NCBI GenBank assembly: GCA_016707585.1
Contig: JADJHL010000012.1
Coordinates: forward strand, 434,001 to 498,000
Direction of reading: 5' to 3'
DNA length: 64,000 nucleotides
DNA from: Ignavibacteriales bacterium
Lineage (GTDB): Bacteria; Bacteroidota; Ignavibacteria; Ignavibacteriales; Ignavibacteriaceae
Below, piece after piece: positions 1-9,585 of this stretch (positions within the stretch are counted from its first letter, which is position 1; each line of letters opens with the position of its first letter). Under the pieces are notes generated by a model that was given only the letters and a program-made list of their open reading frames with translations, had not been told where the DNA came from and did not search any database. The position numbers and the translations under genes are program-made.

Positions 1-2305
1 ATGGTCTCCTCAAGTAATACAATCAGGTGTGTATTTTTGGAGGACAAGAGTTTTTGATGGGGAGAATTATGGTAGATGGAGTAATATAAGAAGTTTCTCG
101 GTTGGTTCATATACAAAAAAAGGATATTACGCACACGATAATATTCTAAAAACATTTGATACCTATAACATCAATTTTTCTGAAACACACAAAAGTCTTC
201 TTCTTAATACAGAGCTAATTGAACCTAGACCAAGTAATAAAACTTTCATTGAACAGTTTGACTTTACTAACATCGCTTACTCTGATAGTTTTAAAGCTAG
301 TACAATGACTACGGATGGGACATATCTTTATATTGGCACCTCACAGTATTTCGCTTATAATCCAGACTCAAATCCTGATGGTCTTTCTAGGATTTATAGA
401 ATAGGTACTGGATTAAATGGAACAATTCAAGGGGAGTATTACGGGTATCTTCCAAATTTTAATACACAAATCTTAAATCAGATATTTTATCATAGCGATG
501 GATATATTTATGTTGCAACCAAAAATCCATACCAGCTATTAAAAGTTGATAAAACTACAGGGGACACAACCTCAATTTATCTAACTGCAGGACTTCTTAG
601 ATGGGAAGATGCTGGTATTAAAGAAGGTGCCTTTTTTGTAAAATCTGACGGTAATTTTATTTATAATCTTACACTATTTGATAGTTTGGGGAGAACAAAA
701 TATGTATTGAGAACTCTAGACCCGAACAATGGGTGGACCTTAGTTAAACCAGATATTATACTTGATGGTAATAGTTATATCCCAGGATTTTCTGACTTTT
801 TCGTATATGAAAATTTTATCTATCCAACTGACTATTGGCAAAATGCGATGAGAAGAATTAGAGTTAATGATGGCTATTATGAAGAAGAGTGGGTAACATA
901 TTTACCCTTTAAAAATTTCTATTCTTGGTGTTATGATTGGAATAACAATCTATTGTATTCAGTCACTTTTAGACCGTTCGCAAATTTAAAAACCAGATTT
1001 TATAAATTTCTTGGTAACTATACCGATGCTGAAGGGACAATTACTACAAAAGAGATTGGACCTGCAAATAAATGGAATAATCTTAAAATCAATCTTGAAA
1101 ATTCCAGTCAGACTGGAAACTATACTGTTAATTTACTAGGTTTTAATAGTTCAAATAAAATTTGGGATACATTGGCGGTTACAATTCCTGATTCACTTGA
1201 TCTATCAAATATTTCTACGGTTGATTATAATTTATTAAAAATGAGTTTTACACTTTCAGATTCAAGTTTTGGTGCTTCGGAACCTATGAAATTAAGATCG
1301 GTGGAAATTGATTATGATATGCTCCCAGAAGTAATGTTGACAAAAAAGAATATTAATGTTTCACCTGATAGTATATTACAAGGATTTCAAACTGAATTAA
1401 CTTTAAATATTCAAAATATTAGTTCAACAAGTGTAAATGATGTAAATGTAAAATTTTATATAAATAATTCCGATACTGCATTTTATTCGCAAAATGTAAT
1501 GATAAATGCTGATAGTTTGACAACGATTAAACATAATATAAATACAGATAATATTTTATTTGAAAATAATTTAAGAATATTTGCTTTCCCAATTCATCCA
1601 ACCTTATTTACTTTCAACGATAGAACTGAGCACGATTTTTTTGTTTCCCGTGATTCAGTAAAACCAAATTTTACTATTACTTTTGATGATAAAGAATTAA
1701 TTGATGGAGATATTATTTCATCTGAACCTACGGTTGTAATGACTGTTGAGGATAACAGTCCTTTACCAATTACTCAGAACCACTTTTCAATTCAACTTGA
1801 TAATATTCCTTTAAGTTTTTATGATGTTAATGATTCTCTTAAGTATGATTACACTCCATATCCAAATTCCAAAGCAGTGGTTACTTGGACTCCAAAACTT
1901 GAGGATGGCTCACATACTTTAACAGTTTTTGTTAAAGATTCATCAGGAAATCCGTTTAACTCATCACAAATGGTTTATAGATTTAATGTTTTTAACAATC
2001 CCGATTTGTTACAAGTATATAATTATCCTAATCCATTTAAAGACAAAACTGATTTTACTTTTGAAGTCAGAGGAGTTATTCCGCCCGAAGAGCTTAAAAT
2101 CAAAATCTTTACAGTGGCAGGAAGATTGATTAAAGAAATAGTTCTGCCAGGTTCAAGTTTGCAAATCGGATTTAATCGAATACCCTGGGATGGACTCGAC
2201 CAGGATGGTGATGAAATTGCAAATGGAGTTTACTTCTATAAAATAATTTCAAAACACGGTAATGAAGTAAAAACTGTTACACAAAAACTTGCTAAGCTTA
2301 AATAA
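1..2305 (+). CDS. Large secreted T9SS cargo protein, 5' partial
   Basis: The frame is open from the left edge (codons start at position 2), so the N-terminus lies outside the window. A GTG at 29 is not a convincing start because the same domain continues upstream of it. The first visible residues (YFWRTRVFDGENYGRWS) look like the end of a fibronectin-III-like repeat. A middle part of aromatic, repeat-like sequence could form a beta-propeller. A CARDB-like adhesion domain lies near nt 1330-1620 and an Ig-like domain near nt 1660-1970. The last 90 or so residues are a T9SS sorting domain: YNYPNPF, GRLIKEI, a WDG..DGD..ANGVYFYKI segment and a basic end. It is probably exported and fixed at or released from the cell surface. 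Its substrate cannot be told. Confidence 0.85.
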   Translation, partial: WSPQVIQSGVYFWRTRVFDGENYGRWSNIRSFSVGSYTKKGYYAHDNILKTFDTYNINFSETHKSLLLNTELIEPRPSNKTFIEQFDFTNIAYSDSFKASTMTTDGTYLYIGTSQYFAYNPDSNPDGLSRIYRIGTGLNGTIQGEYYGYLPNFNTQILNQIFYHSDGYIYVATKNPYQLLKVDKTTGDTTSIYLTAGLLRWEDAGIKEGAFFVKSDGNFIYNLTLFDSLGRTKYVLRTLDPNNGWTLVKPDIILDGNSYIPGFSDFFVYENFIYPTDYWQNAMRRIRVNDGYYEEEWVTYLPFKNFYSWCYDWNNNLLYSVTFRPFANLKTRFYKFLGNYTDAEGTITTKEIGPANKWNNLKINLENSSQTGNYTVNLLGFNSSNKIWDTLAVTIPDSLDLSNISTVDYNLLKMSFTLSDSSFGASEPMKLRSVEIDYDMLPEVMLTKKNINVSPDSILQGFQTELTLNIQNISSTSVNDVNVKFYINNSDTAFYSQNVMINADSLTTIKHNINTDNILFENNLRIFAFPIHPTLFTFNDRTEHDFFVSRDSVKPNFTITFDDKELIDGDIISSEPTVVMTVEDNSPLPITQNHFSIQLDNIPLSFYDVNDSLKYDYTPYPNSKAVVTWTPKLEDGSHTLTVFVKDSSGNPFNSSQMVYRFNVFNNPDLLQVYNYPNPFKDKTDFTFEVRGVIPPEELKIKIFTVAGRLIKEIVLPGSSLQIGFNRIPWDGLDQDGDEIANGVYFYKIISKHGNEVKTVTQKLAKLK

Positions 2306-2343
2306 CATAATAATAATTTTAATCAAGTTTAAGGATTTAACTA

Positions 2344-4174
2344 ATGTGTGGTATTGTTGGATATATTGGAACTAAAAATTGCGTTCCTGTTCTATTAAAC
2401 GGATTAAAACGGCTTGAATATAGAGGGTATGATTCAGCGGGTATTGGAGTCATAGAAAATAATAAATCACTAGTTGTTAAGAATAAAGGGAAAGTATCTT
2501 TATTAGAAGATAAGCTTGAAGAGTTAAATATTAATTCTAATATCGGAATTGGGCATACACGTTGGGCAACACACGGTATTCCAAATGAAATAAATGCTCA
2601 TCCACATAGCAATGAAGATAATTCTATCTTTTTAATCCACAATGGTATTATTGAAAATTACCAGGTTTTGAAAAAAGGATTAATGAGCTTTGGTTACAAG
2701 TTTAAAGTGAAACTGATTCTGAAGTTCTTGTTCATTTAATAGATAGTTTCACTAAGCGTGGTCACAATTTAACAAAATCAGTTCAACTTGCTTTACACGA
2801 AGTTGAGGGTACATATGGGCTCGCTATCATCTCATCAAAAGAACCAGATAAAATTATTGCTGCTAGAAAAGGCTCACCTTTGGTTGTGGGTATTGGTGAA
2901 AACGAAAATTTTATTGCATCAGATGTTTCTGCTATAATAGCTCACACAAAACAAGTTATTTATCTTGAAGATGGTGAAATAGCAATTATTAAAAAGATGA
3001 TTTTATCGCAAAATCTAGTTTCAATGATGACATAGAAAAAGAAGTTCACGAAATTTCAATGACACTTGATGAAATTGATAAAGGTGGCTTTCAACATTTT
3101 ATGTTAAAAGAAATTATGGAGCAGCCGGAATCTTTAAGAAACTCTATTAGAGGTAGGATTATTGAAGAGGAAGGCGATGTTGTTTTAGGTGGATTGGCAG
3201 ATGTTGTTGATAAACTTGCCTCATCTAAAAGGATAATAATAACTGCTTGCGGTACTTCCTGGCACGCTGGTTTAGTTGGAGAGTATATGTTTGAACAGTT
3301 TTGCAGAATTCCTACGGAAGTTGAATATGCTTCTGAGTTTAGATATAGAAATCCTGTTGTTGAAAAAGATGATGCTATATTTTTTATTTCTCAGAGTGGC
3401 GAAACGGCAGATACGCTTGCTGCTCTTAGAGAAGCTAAATTGAAAGGTGCTTTTGTTCTGGGAATTTGTAATGCAGTTGGAAGCAGTATTGCAAGAGAAA
3501 CGAATGCTGGCGTTTATACACACGCTGGTCCTGAAATTGGAGTAGCTTCTACAAAAGCATTTACATCCCAGCTTACAGTACTTGCACTTATAACATTACT
3601 AATCGCTCGTAAAAAAAGTATGAGCAAAATTGATGGCAAACAGTTAGCAAGTGAATTAAAACTGATCCCAGATAAAGTTGAAGAAATTTTAAATCTTAAT
3701 GATCAAATAGAGAAAATTGCTGAAGAGTTTAAAGATGCTACAAATTTTCTGTACCTTGGACGCGGATACAATTTTCCCGTAGCATTAGAAGGCGCATTAA
3801 AATTAAAAGAAATTTCATACATTCATGCAGAAGGTTATCCGGCTGCAGAAATGAAACATGGCCCAATTGCACTTATTGATGAGAACATGCCTGTTGTGTT
3901 CATCGCTCCAAAAGATTCCACTTATGAAAAGATAGTAAGTAACATACAAGAGGTTAAAGCTAGAGGTGGAAGAATTATTGCGATTATTACTGAAGAAGAT
4001 GAGTTTCTAAAGAACTTAGTTGATTATACTATAAAGATACCACATACGATTAGAATGTTAATGCCAATTTTATCAGTTATACCTTTACAATTATTAGCCT
4101 ATCATATTGCAGTTAAAAAAGGATTAAATGTTGACCAACCAAGAAATCTTGCAAAAAGTGTTACGGTAGAATAG
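2344..4174 (+). CDS. glmS: Glutamine-fructose-6-phosphate aminotransferase, interrupted by two frameshifts
   Basis: GlmS makes glucosamine-6-phosphate from fructose-6-phosphate and glutamine, the first step to UDP-GlcNAc, peptidoglycan and LPS. The N-terminus is MCGIVGYIG with the catalytic Cys next to Met, followed by the glutaminase motifs (HTRWATHG, HNGIIENY). Two SIS sugar-isomerase domains follow and the end is the typical PRNLAKSVTVE. The frame breaks twice: near 2704-2706 and near 2991-2995. Each break is repaired by adding one A to an A run, and the joined product is about 610 residues, the usual GlmS length. Between the breaks the third frame encodes normal GlmS sequence (SETDSEVLVHLIDSF, GTYGLAIISS). 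Two separate A-run losses in an essential gene suggest sequence error more than true loss. Confidence 0.93.
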
Positions 4175-4242
4175 TAAATTATTTCTGATATTGTCTTTGT
4201 GATTTTGCAAAATTTCCATATTTTTACCAACCAAATTTTTAA

Positions 4243-4315
4243 GGGCAGGTAGCTCAGTCGGTAGAGCAAAGGACTGAAAATCCTTGTGTCGGCGGTTCAA
4301 TTCCGTCCCTGCCCA
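4243..4315 (+). tRNA. tRNA-Phe (anticodon GAA)
   Basis: A complete cloverleaf of 73 nt. The 7-bp acceptor pairs GGGCAGG with CCTGCCC and the discriminator is A. The anticodon arm is AAGGA/TCCTT around a CTGAAAA loop, giving GAA. The T arm has GGTTCAATTCC. CCA is not encoded. A strong terminator hairpin follows within about 10 nt. Confidence 0.97.
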
Positions 4316-4325
4316 CATCCCTTTA

Positions 4326-4351
4326 GAGGCATTACCGAATGCCTCTTTTTT
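4326..4351 (+). terminator. Rho-independent terminator after tRNA-Phe
   Basis: A perfect 8-bp stem GAGGCATT/AATGCCTC with loop ACCG is followed by six T. It ends the tRNA-Phe transcript and separates it from purC. Confidence 0.9.
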
Positions 4352-4396
4352 GTTTTAAACCGTTTGCAATACCAAATTATTTTAACATTTGATTTA

Positions 4397-4427
4397 TTGA
4401 ATTCTGCCTTAACCCTGCATATATTTG
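4397..4427 (+). promoter_or_regulatory. Bacteroidota-type promoter upstream of purC
   Basis: TTG at 4397-4399 is followed after 20 nt by TATATTTG at 4420-4427. This matches the TTG / TAnnTTTG pattern known for the primary sigma factor of Bacteroidota. It sits 24 nt before the purC ATG and just downstream of the tRNA-Phe terminator, so it probably starts the purC operon. The transcription start is inferred only. Confidence 0.6.
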
Positions 4428-4450
4428 AGCTATACTAAAAATGGTTTAAC

Positions 4451-5347
4451 ATGAAAGAAAAAGTAATACTTCAAACAAATTTCCCTAAACTAAATTTTGT
4501 TAAAAGCGGTAAAGTAAGAGATATTTATGATCTCGGAGAATATTTTTTAATTGTTTCAACTGATAGACTTTCTGCTTTCGATGTAATAATGGGACAAGGA
4601 ATTCCTTTTAAAGGAAAAGTACTAACTAAGATTTCGGAATTTTGGTTTAACTACTCAAAAGGCATTATTAAAAATCATCTTATAACTACTGATGTAAATA
4701 AATTTCCTTCTATTTGTATGGAATATGCTGATGATTTAGAGGGCCGAAGTATGCTTGTGCAAAAAGCAGATGTGGTTCAGATTGAAAGTGTTGTCCGTGG
4801 TTACATCACTGGTTCCGGTTGGGTTGATTATCAGAAAACTGGTGAAGTTTGTGGAATTAAACTACCATCAGGAATGATTGAGTCTGAGAAATTTCCTGAA
4901 CCAATTTTCACTCCTGCAACAAAAGCTGAAATTGGTTTACACGATGAAAACATTTCTGAAGAAATTGCAAAAGAAATTGCTGGTGTTGAAACTATAGAGT
5001 TTATGAAAAGAAAAACCATTGATATTTATAAAAACGCAGTTGAGTTTGCTTTAAGTAAAGGAATAATAATTGCAGATACTAAAATGGAATTTGGTAAAAT
5101 TGGAAATGAAATTATTCTTGTAGATGAACTTCTTACACCTGATTCATCAAGATTCTGGCCATTAGATAAATATGAAAAAGGTAAAGGACAAGAAAGTTTT
5201 GATAAACAATTTGTACGTGATTATCTGATATCCATTAAGTTTAACAAGCAACCACCGCCACCATTATTACCTGAAGATATAATTCAAAAAACCAGTGAAA
5301 AATATCTTGAAGCTTTGGAAAAACTTACCGGCGAAAGTATAGTTTAA
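4451..5347 (+). CDS. purC: SAICAR synthetase
   Basis: Phosphoribosylaminoimidazole-succinocarboxamide synthase joins aspartate to CAIR in an ATP-dependent step of purine synthesis. The 298-residue length and the long-form signature are typical: GKVRDIYDLG nucleotide-binding segment at the N-terminus, STDRLSAFDVIMGQGIPFKG, the central VRGYITGSGWVDYQKTG and DTKMEFGKI, and VDELLTPDSSRFWP near the C-terminus. It starts an operon with the DUF971 gene, whose ATG lies one base after the purC stop. A Bacteroidota-like promoter lies just upstream. Nothing is unusual in it. Confidence 0.97.
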   Translation: MKEKVILQTNFPKLNFVKSGKVRDIYDLGEYFLIVSTDRLSAFDVIMGQGIPFKGKVLTKISEFWFNYSKGIIKNHLITTDVNKFPSICMEYADDLEGRSMLVQKADVVQIESVVRGYITGSGWVDYQKTGEVCGIKLPSGMIESEKFPEPIFTPATKAEIGLHDENISEEIAKEIAGVETIEFMKRKTIDIYKNAVEFALSKGIIIADTKMEFGKIGNEIILVDELLTPDSSRFWPLDKYEKGKGQESFDKQFVRDYLISIKFNKQPPPPLLPEDIIQKTSEKYLEALEKLTGESIV

Positions 5348-5348
5348 A

Positions 5349-5651
5349 ATGCATCCAGTTAAGATTAAAATTATAGATAAAAAAGAGTTGCAAATTCTTT
5401 GGGATGATGGAAATAGTTGTTCACTAAATCTAAAAGAATTAAGAAAATTATGTCCGTGCGCAACTTGTTTAGCAGAACGAGAAAAGCAAAGTAAAATGTA
5501 CATTCCGTTATTTGCTGAAAATCAGGTAACTATTAAATCAATAGACCAGATAGGAAAGTATGCTATTCAAATCAAATGGAACGATGGGCATAATACCGGA
5601 ATTTATGAATATACATTCTTAAAAAATTTTGCTGATAAAGTAAAAGTTTAA
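5349..5651 (+). CDS. DUF971 domain protein
   Basis: A 100-residue protein of the DUF971 family, the fold also found at the N-terminus of gamma-butyrobetaine hydroxylase. Visible family marks are the LKIKI..LxIxWDDG start, the RKLCPCATC cysteine cluster (residues about 35-40) and the repeated WNDGHNTGIYEY end, which may bind a metal. Free-standing bacterial members are often linked to iron-sulfur cluster handling. The role here is not known. It lies tightly between purC and pgsA and is presumably co-transcribed with them. Confidence 0.85.
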   Translation: MHPVKIKIIDKKELQILWDDGNSCSLNLKELRKLCPCATCLAEREKQSKMYIPLFAENQVTIKSIDQIGKYAIQIKWNDGHNTGIYEYTFLKNFADKVKV

Positions 5652-5654
5652 CAA

Positions 5655-6260
5655 ATGACACTCCCAAATCAATTAACGATTTTAAGAATTATTCTAACTC
5701 CGATATTTTTATATCTGTTTTTATCCAGTAATCCATTTTACATCCAAATTTCACTAGCTGTATTTTTTATAGCTGCACTAACTGATTGGTATGATGGTTG
5801 GCTAGCAAGAAAGTTTAATTACATCTCAGATTGGGGAAAATTCTGGGATCCACTTGCAGATAAAATACTAACATCAACTGCTTTTTTAGGATTTGTACTT
5901 GTTGGTTTATTACCGCTTTGGATGGTTTTATTAATAATTATTCGGGATTTAGTGATTACGCTTTTAAGAGTTTATGCTGAAGGCAGAGGTTACAATTTTG
6001 TTACAAGTTATTATGCAAAATGGAAAACAGTTTTACAAATGGTGTTCTTATATTATTTGTTAATCCTTTACGTTGGGCTAAAAACAAAAGAAGTTTATTC
6101 AGATAATCAGGATATATTCTTGGTACTTTCAAATCATAATATGATATATTTTATAATGTTAGTGATCACTGTTATTACAGTTCATTCCGGGGTTACTTAT
6201 CTGATGAAAAACAAACATTTAATAGAAAAGTTATTTAGTGAAACAAATAAACTGGTTTGA
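5655..6260 (+). CDS. pgsA: CDP-diacylglycerol-glycerol-3-phosphate phosphatidyltransferase
   Basis: This membrane enzyme makes phosphatidylglycerophosphate from CDP-diacylglycerol and glycerol-3-phosphate. The CDP-alcohol phosphatidyltransferase motif D-x2-D-G-x2-A-R-x8-G-x3-D-x3-D is intact: DWYDGWLARK (about residues 44-53), then WGKFWDPLADK. Several hydrophobic segments are present, and 201 residues is the normal size. The next gene, which overlaps it by 23 bp, is the phosphatase pgpA that performs the next step, so the two steps to phosphatidylglycerol are coupled. Confidence 0.95.
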   Translation: MTLPNQLTILRIILTPIFLYLFLSSNPFYIQISLAVFFIAALTDWYDGWLARKFNYISDWGKFWDPLADKILTSTAFLGFVLVGLLPLWMVLLIIIRDLVITLLRVYAEGRGYNFVTSYYAKWKTVLQMVFLYYLLILYVGLKTKEVYSDNQDIFLVLSNHNMIYFIMLVITVITVHSGVTYLMKNKHLIEKLFSETNKLV

Positions 6261-6699
6261 AAAAATAATTGGTTCAGCATTATTGACCGGTTATATCCCA
6301 ATTGCGTCAGGGACATTTGGGAGTTTAGTTGGTGTACTTTTTTATTTTATTCCCGGATTTGAAAAATTATTTGTTATCATCCCTGCAATTATCATCCTAT
6401 ATTTTTATGGAGTTTATGTTTCTGAAAAGTTTGAAAAAGTTTATGGCAAAGATCCGGCTCAAAGCACTGTTGATGAAGTTGTTGGCACCTGGATTGCATT
6501 AATTGCGTTACCAAAAACTATTTTAATTGTTCTAACATCCTTTTTAATTTGGAGAGCATTAGATATCATAAAGCCATTTCCCGCAAGAGATTCAGAAAAG
6601 CTGAAAGGTGGTTGGGGAATTATGACTGACGATGTTATTTCTGGTTTTTATTCGTTAGTAGTTGTTCATATAATCGTGTATTTTTTTGGAGTTTACTAA
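6238..6699 (+). CDS. pgpA: Phosphatidylglycerophosphatase A
   Basis: PgpA removes the phosphate from phosphatidylglycerophosphate to give phosphatidylglycerol. Family marks are the start KIIGSALLTGYIPIASGTFGSLVG, the metal-binding STVDEVVGTW segment, WRALDIIKPFPARDSEKL and the GWGIMTDDVISGFYS end. The 153 residues include three or four membrane segments. The start is GTG at 6238, inside the end of pgsA, which fits translational coupling. Confidence 0.95.
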   Translation: MKQINWFEKIIGSALLTGYIPIASGTFGSLVGVLFYFIPGFEKLFVIIPAIIILYFYGVYVSEKFEKVYGKDPAQSTVDEVVGTWIALIALPKTILIVLTSFLIWRALDIIKPFPARDSEKLKGGWGIMTDDVISGFYSLVVVHIIVYFFGVY

Positions 6700-6701
6700 A
6701 A

Positions 6702-7958
6702 ATGAATGCATATCTTATTTCTATCGGGGACGAATTGTTAATTGGCCAAACCGTAAATACAAACGTTTCCTTTCTCGGAAATTTACTATCTGATAATAAT
6801 ATTGATATAATAAAATCAACTGTTATTGGCGATGATCATCAGGCAATATTGGATGAATTTAATCTTGCATTTAACTCTGCAGAATTAATTATTTGTACAG
6901 GCGGACTTGGGCCAACGCACGATGATATAACTCGTAATGCCGTTGTTGAATATTTTAAAACTGAATTGATTAATAATGAAGAAGTGTTGGAGGATGTAAA
7001 AGCTTTTGTTACTAAACGAGGAAGAGAATTAAAAAAGAATCATACAGATCAGGCTTTAGTTCCTAAAATTGCCACTGCTATTAGAAACGAAAATGGAACT
7101 GCACCAGGAATCTGGATCGAAAAGGAAAATAAAATTCTTGTTGTTATGCCTGGGGTTCCCTACGAGATGAAAGCGATGATGAATAATTACGTTATTCCAA
7201 CTCTACTTGAAAAAATTGGAACACCTAAAGAGTTTATAAAAAAAGTTACATTGCAAACTACCGGTTTACCGGAATCTATTTTGGCTGAAAGATTGGGCGA
7301 TATAAATGAATTATTAAATGGAGCAAAGTTAGCTTTTCTACCAAATCAATACGGAGTTAAATTAAGAATAACAGTAAAATCAAATGATGAGGAAATTGCA
7401 AATAATCAATTACTTGAAATCGAACAAAAGATAAGAAGTAAAGTTGGCAGATATATTTTTGGAAAAGGTGAAATAACACTCGAGGAAGTTGTTGGAAGAT
7501 TATTGAAAGAAAGAGATTTACGCATTGCAGTAGCAGAATCTTGCACTGGTGGTGGCTTAGCAAATAGAATTACGAATATTAATGGAAGTAGTAATTATTT
7601 TGAACGCGGAATTGTTACTTATAGTAATGCAGCTAAGGTTGAATTGTTAAAAGTAGAAGAAGATGTTTTGATTGATAAAGGCGCAGTTTCTGCTGAGGTT
7701 GCTATGCAAATGGCCGAAGGAATTAAATCAACAAGTGGGGCTGATATTGGTATTTCTCTAACTGGAATTATGGGACCAACTGGAGCAGTAACTAATAAGC
7801 CTGTTGGAACCGTATTTATTGGTTATTGTGATGATAAAGTTTGTACTTCAAAACGTTTTCAATTTGGTGATGATCGCGTACTTAATAAAAATCGTGCAAC
7901 ACAAGCTGCTCTTGATATGATTAGAAAAAGTTTACTTGGAATTGCGTTTGAAGAATAG
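6702..7958 (+). CDS. cinA: CinA family protein, two-domain (COG1058 plus nicotinamide-nucleotide amidase)
   Basis: The 418 residues hold an N-terminal molybdopterin-binding-like domain (ISIGDELLIGQTVNTN at the start, ICTGGLGPTHDDITRNAV) and a C-terminal PncC-type amidohydrolase (VAVAESCTGGGLANRITN, then TGIMGPTGAVTNKPVGTVFIGY). Two-domain CinA proteins recycle NMN through pyridine nucleotide salvage and are often placed next to recA, as here two genes upstream. The ATG follows the pgpA stop by 2 nt and the end overlaps thpR. Confidence 0.95.
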   Translation: MNAYLISIGDELLIGQTVNTNVSFLGNLLSDNNIDIIKSTVIGDDHQAILDEFNLAFNSAELIICTGGLGPTHDDITRNAVVEYFKTELINNEEVLEDVKAFVTKRGRELKKNHTDQALVPKIATAIRNENGTAPGIWIEKENKILVVMPGVPYEMKAMMNNYVIPTLLEKIGTPKEFIKKVTLQTTGLPESILAERLGDINELLNGAKLAFLPNQYGVKLRITVKSNDEEIANNQLLEIEQKIRSKVGRYIFGKGEITLEEVVGRLLKERDLRIAVAESCTGGGLANRITNINGSSNYFERGIVTYSNAAKVELLKVEEDVLIDKGAVSAEVAMQMAEGIKSTSGADIGISLTGIMGPTGAVTNKPVGTVFIGYCDDKVCTSKRFQFGDDRVLNKNRATQAALDMIRKSLLGIAFEE

Positions 7959-8508
7959 ACTTTTTGTTTCTTTGAATTTGCCTGAAAGTGTTACCGATAA
8001 AATTATTGCTTTGCGTGATTCAATCTCAGCTGATGAAAAATTAAAATGGGAACCAAAAGAAAAACTTCACCTTACTATTAAATTTATTGGTGATGTTGAT
8101 TCTGAACTAGTTAGTAAAATATCTGATGAATTAATGTTTGTTGAAGATTATAATTCTATCAATTGTTCATTTACTAAATTTGGATTTTTTTATCGTGATA
8201 ATAAACCAACAATTCTTTGGGCTGGATTAGAAACTGATATTTCATTGTTCGGTTTAATTGATGTGATTAATGTTCGATTACAAAAATTTTCTATTGTTGT
8301 TGATAAAAACAAGTTTAAACCACACGTTACATTATTAAGAATAAAAAATGATCTCGGAATAGACTTTGTTAACAACTTCAAAAATTTTACTTTTACACCG
8401 ATAGATTTTTCCACTAATTCAATCTCACTTTACAAAAGCGAACTTCACAAAGATGGTTCAAAATATTTTGAAATTAAAAATTATAAACTAAAAAAATTGG
8501 AGAAATGA
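7948..8508 (+). CDS. thpR: RNA 2',3'-cyclic phosphodiesterase (LigT family)
   Basis: The 2H phosphoesterase fold is shown by two HxT motifs: LHLTIKF about 50 residues in and KPHVTLL about 130 residues in. The family hydrolyses 2',3'-cyclic phosphate ends of RNA and shows 2'-5' ligase activity in vitro. I placed the start at TTG 7948, which gives MKNRLFVSLNLP, the usual family N-terminus. A TTG at 7936 in the same frame would add four residues. Both starts overlap cinA. The stop overlaps the recA start. Confidence 0.9.
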   Translation: MKNRLFVSLNLPESVTDKIIALRDSISADEKLKWEPKEKLHLTIKFIGDVDSELVSKISDELMFVEDYNSINCSFTKFGFFYRDNKPTILWAGLETDISLFGLIDVINVRLQKFSIVVDKNKFKPHVTLLRIKNDLGIDFVNNFKNFTFTPIDFSTNSISLYKSELHKDGSKYFEIKNYKLKKLEK

Positions 8509-9566
8509 TGGCTTCAGATAGAGAACAAAAACTAAAAATCATTGATGATGCAATTGCCGGCATCGAAAAAACTTATGGCAAAGGTGCTATAATGAAATTA
8601 GGGGACGGCGTGATAAACGATATCGAAGCTATCCCAACTGGTGCTTTGTCTTTGGATATTGCTCTTGGAATTGGTGGAATACCTAGAGGTAGAATAATTG
8701 AAATTTATGGACCGGAATCAAGTGGTAAAACTACTTTGTGTTTACATATTATTTCAGAAGCGCAAAAGTTAGGCGGGCTTGCAGCTTTTATCGATGCTGA
8801 ACATGCACTTGATGTAAATTATGCAAAACGTTTGGGTGTTGATACAGCAAATCTACTTATCTCGCAACCAGATTTTGGTGAACAAGCATTGGAAATTACA
8901 GATACATTAGTTCGTAGTAATGCTTTGGATATTATTGTGATTGATTCAGTTGCTGCACTCGTTCCACGCTCTGAAATTGAGGGTGAAATGGGTGATGCTA
9001 CAATGGCTGTTCAGGCTAGATTAATGTCGCAGGCTTTAAGAAAATTAACCGGAGCAATTTCAAAATCAAAAACTTCTGTAATTTTTATTAATCAATTAAG
9101 AAGTAAAATTGGTGTGATGTTCGGAAATCCTGAAACAACAACCGGTGGAAACGCACTTAAGTTTTATGCTTCTGTTAGAATTGATATAAGAAGAATAGCA
9201 GCAATTAAAGATGGCGAAGAAGTAATCGGTAACAGAACTAAAGTTAAAATTGTAAAAAGTAAAGTAGCACCACCATTCAAACAAACAGAATTTGACATTT
9301 TATATAATGAAGGTATAAGTAAAACCGGTGATGTTTTAGACATGGCAACTGAACTTGGAATTATTAAAAAAGGTGGAGCCTGGTTTACTTATGGTGAAGA
9401 AAGAATTCAAGGTAGGGAACAGTTTAGACAAAAACTTATCGAATTCCCTGAGATGTATAAAAAAATTGAAATTGAAATAAAAACAAAACTTGGTTTACCT
9501 GGTTTCAAATCGGATCAAGTTGCTGAAGAAAAAGCAGAAGAAAAACCAAAAGGGAAAAAGAAATAG
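8505..9566 (+). CDS. recA: Recombinase RecA
   Basis: RecA forms the ATP-dependent filament on single-stranded DNA for homologous recombination and SOS induction. The Walker A GPESSGKTT is at residues 69-77; the Walker B-like IIVIDSVAALVPRSEIEGEMGD and the FINQLRSKIGVMFGNPETTTGG loop follow. The C-terminus ends in a Lys/Glu-rich tail. The start is ATG 8505 or the adjacent ATG 8508, with an ATGA overlap on thpR. recX follows after 19 nt. I saw no clear LexA box, so SOS control here cannot be asserted. Confidence 0.98.
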   Translation: MMASDREQKLKIIDDAIAGIEKTYGKGAIMKLGDGVINDIEAIPTGALSLDIALGIGGIPRGRIIEIYGPESSGKTTLCLHIISEAQKLGGLAAFIDAEHALDVNYAKRLGVDTANLLISQPDFGEQALEITDTLVRSNALDIIVIDSVAALVPRSEIEGEMGDATMAVQARLMSQALRKLTGAISKSKTSVIFINQLRSKIGVMFGNPETTTGGNALKFYASVRIDIRRIAAIKDGEEVIGNRTKVKIVKSKVAPPFKQTEFDILYNEGISKTGDVLDMATELGIIKKGGAWFTYGEERIQGREQFRQKLIEFPEMYKKIEIEIKTKLGLPGFKSDQVAEEKAEEKPKGKKK

Positions 9567-9585
9567 TTATTAGCCTTTTTATCAA

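Noticed and set aside
2344..4174. glmS as two or three separate genes, or programmed frameshifting
   Set aside because: Neither shift site has a canonical slippery heptamer, two shifts would be needed in one essential gene, and the translated middle matches GlmS in the third frame. Sequence error fits better.
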